Assembly (NCBI GenBank): GCA_946406115.1
Contig: OX291552.1
Coordinates: 6,697,336-6,761,335, forward strand
Reading direction: 5' to 3'
DNA: 64,000 nucleotides
Source of the DNA: Apoda limacodes
Lineage: Eukaryota > Arthropoda > Insecta > Lepidoptera > Limacodidae
Under the pieces are notes generated by a model. The model had not been told where the DNA came from. It searched no databases and saw only the letters and a program-made list of their open reading frames with translations. Made by a program: the position numbers and the translations under genes. How positions within the stretch are numbered: the stretch's first letter is position 1; the number at the start of each line of letters is the position of its first letter. Positions 42,967 through 52,559 of the stretch are shown here, piece after piece.

Positions 42967-43327
42967 GCTGTCTCATCAACACTGTTTATTCATCTATATT
43001 ATTTAAGATGTATGTAGTTTGTGTATTTATTTTTATTTTTTTGTTATGTATTTGATATATATATGTATATTTATTTCTTGTACGTATTAGTATTATTTAT
43101 TATTCATATGTATATAAATTTAGCTATTGCTATAAATGTATACTTATATTGTAAAGTTTCAGTTAGCACATTCTACTCAATAATTTTATAAAGTCTCCTC
43201 TACCCAAAGGTTGTCTGGAAGAGATCGCTCATTAGCGATAAGACCGCCAATTTGTTATTACTTTTATTGTTTAATTGTTTTGTTTTCTATATGCGCAATA
43301 AAGTATATTATTATTATTATTATTATT

Positions 43328-43373
43328 ATAATATATGTGACGATAATAATTAAAATAGGTTTAAAATATTATA
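43328..43373 (+). repeat. LINE target site duplication, right copy (46 bp)
   Basis: Exact copy of 38441-38486, directly after the (ATT)n tail. Confidence 0.95.
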
Positions 43374-43469
43374 TTTGTTAGTTTTTAGAGTTTATTTTTT
43401 GTGTCGGGGGGGTTTTTAAAATTTTTAATTTTACTTTTATACCTGCTTATTTCCTCTTAAGCACAATTC

Positions 43470-44600
43470 CGCTATTCAAGTTTCCTCACGATATTTACTT
43501 TCACCGCAAGCCAGTGGTGTGAATATTTAATGTACTTGAGAAACAAAGAAAAAGACTCATTTGTACATGCTGGGTTTCACGCCACCCAGGACACAAGGTG
43601 AAATCGAAACACCCGGGCCTCCACCTTTTGAGTATGGAACCTACAAACAGACATTGAGAAGTTAAGCAATAATTAATTTTAAAACAATTAAACTTAAATA
43701 ATGGTTTTTGAATTAAATTAACAAACAAGAGCCTCATCTGCTCCTTCGTGACGTAAAACGAATAAAGAATGAATAATACAAAAACACTTTGTATTCATAG
43801 AGTTTTTTACACTTTCCTTACAGCTAATTACAATGACTCCGAGGCAAGCTGTGTGGAATTACCTTTTGTTGAGTTTGAGGACGGTGTAAACAGACTGGGA
43901 AACCCAGAAAATTTTTATCTTATGTTGGATTGTTTTATACAAATAATCTATCGAATATGAGCACTTAATTTTGCGTACTAAATAGTAGTCGGTAATTCTT
44001 TAAGTGGCAGAATATTATAGTGGAATGGAATGGAATCAACTTGGGTAAAATGATATACTCCTTTCTCCAAAAATTAGTTAAATATTATGAATAATTATAA
44101 TGTTAAGAAAAACCAAATAAACTAAAAGGCTTTCGCATTTATATATAGGTAGTACTTCATAAGAAACAGTCTGAGGGATTAACGGCTACACAAACACAAA
44201 ACCAAATTTAATGAAAAAATACACTGCCTTCAAAAACCCACTAAAATTGAAAAAAAATAACTTTACATACAAGGAATATTTGAGTTATGTGTTTTCTTCT
44301 CCTTGAAAAAATCGTCTCCTTTTTAATTATTTTTAATTTTATAAAAAATTAGACTGCATTCATTTTGGCATTCGACTTCAAGAACAAAAAACACTTTTGA
44401 TGTAAAGGTTGGTTTCCTCAAAATTTTCTTTATTGAAAAATCAGAGGTGTGAATAATCAATGTACTTGAGAAATGAAGGAATAGAATCATTGTTTATATT
44501 TAAGAATATATTTCTGAAGATGACACGCGTGTACGCCGGGCTCGTACCTCCGCCACTACACAAGGTGAAATCGAAACCCCTGGACCACCTCCATCACTTG
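43470..44600. repeat. two diverged copies of repeat F (about 43500-43625 and 44440-44590), no gene
   Basis: Both have GTGTGAATA then AATGTACTTGAGAAA, then ACACAAGGTGAAATCGAAAC. A reversed copy with the same GTACTTGAG block lies near 63650-63760. The region between is AT-rich. Confidence 0.55.
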
Positions 44601-44689
44601 TTGTGTTGGTTTCATGTGCGCAAGGTTTATTTTTTATTTTTAGCGGGTTTTTTTGAAGGTGATGAAATTTAAAAAAAATTGTCTACAAA

Positions 44690-45000
44690 TTAACGAATTT
44701 TGAATTTTTATTTATATTTGTGATGTAAGGCCTTTTATGATTCTAGGACAACGGAAAGTAACCCGTCGGTTTTGATTTATTTGTGAATGCCAAAATATGC
44801 GACAAAAATGGCCGTATTTCGGCCGTATTTTTTATTGCGTTGACTTTGAAGCTTGATATTTTTACAGCTTCAAGGGACTAAAGACTTTAGTGTTTGATAT
44901 TAAGTTTCAACTTCACGTGCTTCTAGTAAATAGGGTCTTGACAGACACACAAACAGACAGACAGACGGACGGACAACTAAGAGACCCTTTTTGGTCACTA
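44690..45000 (-). repeat. repeat E copy, minus strand
   Basis: TTTATGATTCTAGGACAACG and AAAAATGGCCGTATTTCGGC are the reverse complement of repeat E blocks at 9525-10260. It ends in a GACAGACAGACGGACGG run. Confidence 0.6.
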
Positions 45001-46379
45001 ATGTCGTTATAAGTTCACACCATTTCAATATGGCGACTGTAGTTTTGATTTTTTACCACCGGGTCAGAAAAAAATGATTTACTATAATGCCTCGCTCAGC
45101 ACATAGCTGGCACTTTTGTACAAACTTGATAGAATATTTAAAAAGTACGTAAAGTAAGTAAAGTAATTAAGGTCTTAGCACCCACTTCATCAGCACGTAA
45201 TGACATGGTTTACGAGTAAGTGTGATGAAGAAATATTTATGAAAAAAAGAAGTAGCATCGCAATATACCATATTTCCCATTTAACTATTTATAACATTCC
45301 AAGTGGTCTTTATTTCATTATCAGATTTTTTTAGTTTATTACTTTTATCAATAGATTTTGAAAATCAACGTATAAACGTATTTAGATATTTTTAATATTT
45401 TTGAATTGATGTGAGATTGTAGATATATTATTTCATATCATACAACTCATACAACCTAGTTTTACTTGTAAAAAAATCCAGTTAAGAAGTCCCTAAATTT
45501 CATTTCATAATTACTCCTAAAGGTTTTCAAATACTTGCTTAAAATAATTACTTAAGAAATCAAAAAAATGTAGTGTATTATAGAATTGAAACGCAGTGTG
45601 CGTTTTATTTCACTAACACATCTCTATATTTAATTTTAACCATAGTGCGAAATACACGGTAGCAAATTAACAAGTAATAGTTTTCCATTAGACAGATATG
45701 AAACGTCGTTTTTCATTAATAAGCTGCCGTCGTATTTGACCTGATTGTTCAACCCGTGATAATAACCCCTTGCGTCATACACTTACCCTGCACCACTGGA
45801 TCATTGGTGGAATAGTCTTCGATTGATCATATTATAGTTCAGTCTTCTACATTAGTTTCTTCACGCGACTTTGCTCGCGTTAATGTTATACTGTTATAAG
45901 CTGTTTAATTTTAGTAGTAAAGAGAGAGAAACAATCAATGCGACGAACTGATGGCCGAGTTTTATCGCCTTGCCTTACGATACAGTTTACCTATGTTTGA
46001 CGTGTATATTAATTTTTTGAATCTCCATCGATTTCTTCGTTAATTGTGAACCGATAAAAAAAAAATTTAGAAGAGTATGCTTCGGAGGTGGTCCCATATT
46101 AATGAAGTTCATTGAAAACTTAATATTTCAAGATCAAAATAGTTGATGTTAATTTGGAACTGGTGAAACACGCCGTTTATGTTGATGATTGTACAAAGTT
46201 TTGTTACAAGTATGAATGTTTTTAGTGTACGAAAGTAAAAAACCAATTCGTCATTCAAAAGCAAAAAAAAACAACCGGCTTCAAAAACATGCACTTAAAA
46301 GGTAAAAATAATTACTTATTGCCAAAAATCTTATCTGAAGTAATTATTTTTAACTTTTTTTATAGTCTAAACTTCTATA
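45001..46379. other. no gene seen
   Basis: AT-rich. 46260-46370 has a fragment of the CCGACTTCAAAAA / AGGTAAAAATAATTACTTA repeat group. Confidence 0.4.
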
Positions 46380-46500
46380 GCAGCGTTGTGCACTTTTTTT
46401 GTTATGGGTGAAACATGTTAAACTCGCGTCAGGTCACGTGTCCCGATCGAAAATTCATAGAAAATTCGTAAGATGGAACTCGCGTCAGATTTATTTACAT
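46380..46500 (-). repeat. repeat A 3' part, minus strand
   Basis: AGCGTTGTGCACTTTTTTTG, then CTCGCGTCAGGTCACGTGTC, is the reverse complement of the repeat A end. Confidence 0.65.
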
Positions 46501-46619
46501 GAGTAGTTTGAGTCCATGGGAAGGACATAGGCTGCTTGAAAACGTCAAGCGTAAGTCGTTTTTTTTTCCTATAATTAAGAAGTTGCCGTTGAAATCCTAC
46601 AGATAACCGAATTTAGAGT

Positions 46620-47190
46620 AGGTGGAGCCGCGATCAAAAACTAGTACTTAATAAACAAACAGAAGAACACATAGAATAAATTAAGGTGTTTTCACAAATA
46701 TTACCCAATAGCTTGCTTCAACTAAATTAGAATTTGCAGTTGAGTAAACAGAAGAACTACGTCGTTTATTCTTTTTCGCATAAACGCTAGCGACGAATAC
46801 ATAAGTAAAGATTGTAATTTCTTTCTGCACTTCAGCGTTCGGTATACCTTTGACTAGATTTATCTCTTCAACAGACCTAAGTTAAATTTATTGTCTTTCT
46901 TAATGAAAATTAACAGTGGAAAGTCTTGGAATTTTCGTAACTTTGTCTTTGTAAGCTACTCTAAGACAGGAAACATTAAGCTAACTTACTATCAGGCAGT
47001 ACTTAACTAAACTTTTCAGAGCTTAAAATAAATGTGAAACTGCAAATTTTTGTTCGAAATGCGGAACTACCCGCCTAACAGGTATCATATCTAAATTTTA
47101 ATATTTTTAAAATTGTTATTAATTAAACAACTCGTTTGTAGGTTTTTATTTCTAAGTAGCGTGCTTATACTTTTAACTTATTTTTAACCC
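46620..47190. other. no gene seen
   Basis: AT-rich, no matched repeat. Confidence 0.4.
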
Positions 47191-47209
47191 TTTTTAAAAA
47201 AAGGGAGGT

Positions 47210-47466
47210 TCTCAGTTTAGACCCATATGTTTGTATGTATGTATATATGTATGGTTGTCCTCGATTATCTCGCGTTTGGCTGAACCGATTGTGATGTGGT
47301 TAACAAAGTATTTGTTACATTCTGGATAAAGTTTGGGTATACAACAAATGGATACCCATGGTCCCATGGTCACTAGGTCAGGATATATTGACGGGATCCT
47401 ATAGAGAAAGGGGAAAAAGGGGACTCTTGAAATGTTATAGGCACACATGAAGCGCTTTGGGTTTTT
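47210..47466 (+). repeat. dispersed repeat D copy, interrupted
   Basis: It contains GAACCGATTGTGATGTGGTT, CATTCTGGATAAAGTTTGGG and GGTCAGGATATATTGACGGG, and matches 63310-63480 and, reversed, 51380-52080. Its 3' part resumes near 47745 after a LINE fragment. Confidence 0.65.
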
Positions 47467-47745
47467 TTTTATACCAATAAGTTGGCAAACAAGCTTTCGG
47501 TCCACCTAATGGTAAGCGGTCACCGCACCCTATGGACGCTTGCAACACCTGGGGCATCAGTCGCACGTTGGACCTGCCGATGGAAAGCGGTGCGATGGTA
47601 GAAAATAACCATGGGCATCATCACAAACAATTCCTCAGAACACATCCCACAATACAAGCAGTAGAACACACGCAGGGAGGCAAAGTCTTGTCTTGTGAAT
47701 TTGGGGTCGACAAAGATTTTTTTGGTGTACGATAAATAAGCCAAC
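47467..47745 (-). pseudogene. 3' end of LINE family K, minus strand
   Basis: From a T run at 47461-47471 (tail) the minus strand encodes RQDFASLRVFYCLYCGMCSEELF, FYHRTA and the terminal GVASVHRVR, the same C-terminus as the element ending at 55083. The middle of the C-terminal region is deleted. Confidence 0.75.
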
Positions 47746-48174
47746 AGGTCACTTAAAAGTAAAAAATAATAACTTTTTTAACAGAAACAAGAACCGACTT
47801 TATAAAGATGCACTAAACACACACTTGCGACTTGAAAATAAAGTGTGTTACAAACTGTTAGAGAGATAGAGACCAACTTTAAACTGTAACTAATTTGATC
47901 TGATTTTTTTTAAAAATATTTTTACCTTTTTAGTGCATCTTTATGAGGCGGTTCTAATTTTTGTTTTGAAAACTTTTTATCTGTTTTTAAAAACTGGTGA
48001 CTAGGGTAAATCTATTTTTTTCTCACCCGATTGTACTTTTACTAAATGGTCTGCGCTCTTACTTAACCGGATCTCCTATCATAAAAAAATGTTTTGTAAA
48101 TTTAAAATATCTTCGAATTAGAAGTATCTCTATTCTATGTTATATACTTCTATATATATATATATATTAGTATA

Positions 48175-48420
48175 CTAACTTTTGCCCGCGGTTTCACCCG
48201 CCAAAATTAAGTTATCGGCGTAGCATTTTAACGACATCTCCTCAATTATAGAAAAAAAACCGATTCACACTTAACGCTTTCAAGTAGTCAATGTTTTTCC
48301 TCGGTACTCAAACTACTTCCATGCCAAATTTCATCTTAATCGGTACAACGGTTTAAGCTTAAGACTAGTATGGATATTTGGATATTTACCTATGTCACAG
48401 ATTATATAATACTATACTAG
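48175..48420 (-). repeat. repeat C, minus strand
   Basis: CTAACTTTTGCCCGCGGTTT through TTCATCTTAATCGGTACAAC, the reversed family layout. Confidence 0.65.
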
Positions 48421-48429
48421 TACAGATGC

Positions 48430-49115
48430 CTCATCCCATACAATGAAATGGGACCGCCGTAACTCGGGCTATTTTTTGGGCTATTTTGTTAAGTCGCTAG
48501 ATGCCGTAAGTAGCAGCGGGTCGTAAATATTAGCTAACGACATCTAGCGTTTCTCGTTGAATACTTACTGTTATACTTGTAACTGGTTCTATGAAGTCAA
48601 TAGATGGCGGGGAACGTAAATGTATTGAGAGATTCCAGCCAATTTAATATTATCTAGGTAATGTTAGTAGTTAGTAGTAAATAAGATTTTTTAAACTAGT
48701 GATTCAAATTTAAAATAAAAATGTTAATGAAGATATGTCATGAAAATAAATACCTACCTATTATTTTACAGTATTTTTATAACCAATAGGCAACGATCCG
48801 AAATGTAGGTATAAATATGTAAAAGTAGGTGGGAACATAATAAAATTATAATCGAAAGCTAAAACGCTACAGTTGGGAGCAGTAAATTTTTTTCGTTATA
48901 TTTTTTTACAACAGGTACGGATTATGGCGTCAAAGGTGTTCTACCGAATTCCTTTGTTTGCGTCAGGTAATTTACAGGAAATTTGGTATTGAGGTTTAAG
49001 ATTAAAAATATGTAATGATGGAATCTTTTTACAAATACGAAATAACAGGGTCAAAAGGTGGGTTTAATTAGTTTTAAGTGTAGGTATATGAAAATCGCAA
49101 ATTAAATTAAAAATA
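48430..49115. other. no gene seen
   Basis: The motif 'GACATCTAGCG' with its reversed partner 'CGCTAGATGCC' near 48495-48550 hints at a small TIR fragment. The rest is AT-rich. Confidence 0.35.
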
Positions 49116-49117
49116 AT

Positions 49118-49765
49118 TGCACTCCGGGAGTGCCGGCAGAAGTGAAAACCTTTACACACGATTCGCGCTTAACACTCAAATATGTCACAAGACATGTCTT
49201 TGACATTGTCAAGAAATGATAATGTTTGTTTATTTACTTTTTTGACGTAGTATATTTGACATCGCAATCTGTCATAGAATTAAAATTCCATATCCAACCT
49301 CCCTGTACTACTCATAATCGCGAATACTAAAAATAAAAATTATAATAGGCGTGGCATTACGGTTTCCGTATTTTACAAAGACAAAGATGCACTTTGTTCA
49401 ATTTCAAAACACTTTATATACACGAATTTTACGAATACACAGCAGTATGGCCACTTTACAGATGGTCGAGCCATCAGCTGTCACCATCCATGGATGCGCG
49501 TAGCACGCTGTAACATAAACACACACGACCATTCGCGCAAGCGCCCTGCGCCGCCTAAACGAAACAGCAGGCGCAGGCATACATTTTCGCCGCACCGTAG
49601 AAAGAGAGGGGGATACTCCCTCTCCTACGCCGCGCCAGCTGTCTACTCTCCATCAGTCTTCCGAATTTTCACGATCAGGACACGTGACCTGACGCGAGTT
49701 TATCATTTTTTACCCACACCAAAAAAAGTGCACAACGCCGCTAAAGAAGTTTTCACGTCAAAAAA
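49118..49765 (+). repeat. repeat A interrupted by a ~290-bp insertion
   Basis: The left part (49118-49368) runs to GGCATTACGGTTTCCGT. The right part resumes at about 49660 (CTTCCGAATTTTCACGATCA) and ends normally at AAGAAGTTTTCACGTC. In uninterrupted copies these two points are adjacent. Confidence 0.8.
49369..49660 (-). mobile_element. unclassified GC-rich insertion in repeat A, possibly a solo LTR
   Basis: About 290 bp, GC-richer than its surroundings. On the minus strand it starts TGATGGAGAGTAGACAGC and has TATATAAAG near its far end (49412-49420). It has no inverted ends and no coding frame worth calling. A solo LTR of a BEL/Pao or Gypsy element is one reading, but a TG...CA boundary and a clean target duplication are not visible. 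Confidence 0.35.
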
Positions 49766-49769
49766 ATAT

Positions 49770-51230
49770 TTTCGGGGCATAACATTTTATAACAAGTTTT
49801 TGGTCTGGTTTATAATTTAAAATAGTTTATTAATGAAAAGATTCTCACCAAACGCAGGGATGTAAAAAACCTAAAAGTCAAATTATTATTTAATGACAGA
49901 TGTTTTGTGATTAAATTCTTTTTGAAAATCCTATGTTTTTGTGTTAGTAGCTAGTATTTAGTGGGTGTTGAGATTGAAATTTTAAAATGAATTCGTATTA
50001 TCATCAATATATGTAATAATACGTACAAAAGAGTCGTACGAAGGAGACCGAAAGGTGGTTGAATGTTTAGGTATCTAAAATTCCTGAGATATTTTTTACT
50101 AGCTTTTGCCCGTGACTCCGTCAAATAACGTAGCTATCGTCGAAATGCACATTTGGTTAGGGCACATGACTAAACCTACAGACTGATAGCTTCAAACAAC
50201 CGGCGCTAGCGAGAGTACTAACTAATACAAGCACGGGTATGTTTACGAAGTGTCACTGACACGAAAAGGAAATTTCCTATTTACAGACCTAAAAGATCTT
50301 ACCAGGTAAATACCTATATTTTTGAATTCTTACTTGGCTAAATAATTACAATAGGAAGGTGAATCCTCAAAAACGTAGGTACGTAGGTAGGTACCTACTA
50401 TAATAATGATACATATAAACATGCATATATTAATGTATATGCATAATTATATTATTGGTACCTCGCTACTGAATACAAATTAAATCAGAGATCTTTGTTA
50501 AGGTTCCATAGCCAAATGGCAAAAAGGTCCCTTATAAATCCATCAAATACTTCCGTCTATCCGTATACCACAGCGTTATAATTCCGCTAATTTTGCATAT
50601 GTAGATTGTGATGAAATTTTACAGGAAAGTCTTATGTTAACCACAAAACAGATTTGTAATGAAATTAAGAAAAAATATTTAGGGATAGCTCCATACATTG
50701 AACTAAGGGGTTTAATTTACTAAATATGTCAGTTGAAAACACTACCAGTTTAGGTATGATTCTTGAAACGTTGTTCTAAGCTATCAGTCTGGTGGGTTAT
50801 TCAGTCACGTGGTTAGGGGGCTAGTAAGCAACATTTACCTATGCTATCCATATGCTTTTCTATCCGACAGCCAAGTTTAGAATAACTTCAAGACTTCAAG
50901 ACGCAACCGCCGCGCCGCCTGCAAGCGGGTCGAACAAAACATGTTTTGATTACTTCGCTTAGTAGGTATAGTATTATATAATCTGTGACTTCGTATTGTT
51001 TATTTCGTTTATTCGTTCGTTTGTTCGTTCGTTCGTTTGTTTATTTGTGTAACGGAAAGTTTCGTGTATTGATTTTTTTAAAACAATTGTATGAATTCCT
51101 TAAAATCAAATGTAAGCAGTTCCAAATGATAATTTCTCATGGTGGGCAGGGAAAAACAGTAACGTAAAAAATACTACGAGTATGAACAACCAATAATGTC
51201 AACCAACCCTGATACCTCAGCTAGGTTCTA
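49770..51230. other. no gene seen
   Basis: AT-rich, with a TTCG/TTTG tetranucleotide run at 51006-51040 and a weak 'GGTTCCATAGCC' family fragment near 50500-50600. Confidence 0.4.
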
Positions 51231-51239
51231 TGATTAAAT

Positions 51240-51370
51240 GTTCGACCACAGACAATTCCTCCCAGTCGCAGTCCTAGTCGGCGCTCTTTGCCGAATAGTC
51301 GCCAACTTGTCGCCGACTACAAAAGTGGCCGGATAGTCAGCTTTACCGACTAGTCGGAACATCCCTACTT
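51240..51370. mobile_element. hAT-like MITE fragment
   Basis: Ends CCGACTAGTCGGAACATCCCTA, i.e. TAGGGATGTTCCGACTAGTC on the other strand. I associate this end with hAT-derived short elements. The interior repeats GTCG/CGAC motifs. The other end was not located. Confidence 0.4.
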
Positions 51371-51379
51371 TTAAGTGAC

Positions 51380-52080
51380 CTATTGGCTTAGTTTCTCTTA
51401 CACTAATCGCTACAAGTGTGCCTATATAAATTTGAGTTTCCTCGATTTCTCCAGGATTCCATCATTATATCCTGACCTGATGACCATGGGACCATCTGGA
51501 AAGTATACTCTTTCAAACAAACAAGAATTTTCCGAATCTGTCAAGGCGACTTCGAGTAATCGAAGAACATACATAAAAAAAGATTTCAAGAAATAAAGAA
51601 CTTCCTCCTTTTTTGAAGTCGATTAATAACTAGTCACTTAAATAGACGACAATATATTTCCTAAATAACTCATGATATTTGATATTTGTGAAGTCAAAGT
51701 TCTAGATTTCTTTTACTACTACTATTACTACTATAGTGTTATATATGATTAAAACGTATTTAATTATTTATGAGTAAAATAAAACTACTTTTAATATACC
51801 TACTTTCTGTTTTGCAAGTTTTCCTCGTAGGTGTACTAAAATTTTGTCAAAAATCGGTCGAGTTAAGCTAATGCATCGCTTAATTATTAAAAGATCGATG
51901 CAAACGACGATGTCTCGGGGTGTCCATTTGTTGTATACCAAAACCTTCTCCAGAATGTAACAAATACTTTTCTGGCAACCGTATCAAAATCGGTCCAGCA
52001 AAACGCGAGATAATCACGGACAAACATACATACAAACATAAGGGTCAAACTGAGAACCTCCCTTTTTTAAATTGGTTAAA
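51380..52080 (-). repeat. repeat D fragments, minus strand
   Basis: 51380-51500 carries a related GATTCCATCATTATATCCTG piece. 51920-52080 reads TGTTGTATACCAAAACC, CCAGAATGTAACAAATAC and AATCGGTCCAGCAAAACGCG, the reverse of 47220-47360. Confidence 0.55.
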
Positions 52081-52555
52081 AATGTAACCACTGTTATATG
52101 CAGTGTTTTCACATCGAAAGTAGCCACTTGAACGATGGCATGCTGTTCTTTAAAAGTGAGCTATCCTTTTCACAAAACATTTTTTTAAAAACATGACGCA
52201 TTCGACCCAGGATAAAACTAAGAGAAACAAATTCTACTGAAGTCGAAGTTCACGCTTGCGTGCGTTTGTTTTATAATATATCTAAGTATTTAAGTGGGTT
52301 GATACCAAACATTTTTTTTTATATTTGGTTGGTAAGTACACATATTCATATTATTCAGTGACACCGTTGTGTGGCGCTGTCTAACTCAGAACATGCGAAC
52401 AGCGTCATCTATCAATCAATAGTTAAAATTTACTAACTAAACCGGCACGTATTTCAATTTATTGCCGCTTAAAGTACAACGACCTCATTCAATTTATGTA
52501 AAATTTCGAAAATTTAATAAGAGCACCCATTACTTCATTTTCGTTAGCTTAAGGG
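52081..52555. other. no gene seen
   Basis: AT-rich, no matched repeat. Confidence 0.35.
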
Positions 52556-52559
52556 ACAT

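Larger units (their letters stand above)
38487..43327 (+). mobile_element. full-length, apparently intact two-ORF LINE (jockey/CR1 group)
   Basis: About 4.84 kb, bounded by an exact 46-bp target duplication and ending in AATAAAG plus an (ATT)n tail at 43305-43327. ORF1 (38694-39434) and ORF2 (40042-42966) are both open. The ~600-bp spacer between them is T-rich, with long T runs. The tail, the intact frames and the perfect duplication point to a recent insertion by target-primed reverse transcription. A simple-repeat tail instead of poly(A) argues against a plain jockey element and towards the wider CR1/jockey assemblage. Exact clade not assigned. Confidence 0.9.
38045..43441. mobile_element. 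~510-bp TIR element with ~155-bp inverted ends, interrupted by a LINE
   Basis: The left end (38045-38199, including AACCCCCCCGACACAAAAAA and TTAGCGTCGTCGCGTCGG) is matched in inverted orientation by 38399-38486 plus 43374-43441. The right terminal repeat is therefore split by the LINE that occupies 38487-43327. The interior (38200-38398) is GC-richer and non-coding, so this is a non-autonomous element. No clear target duplication of its own was found. Confidence 0.85.

Noticed and set aside
47212..47505. 97-residue minus-strand frame with several Cys
   Set aside because: It lies within dispersed repeat D and matches the reverse of other repeat D copies.
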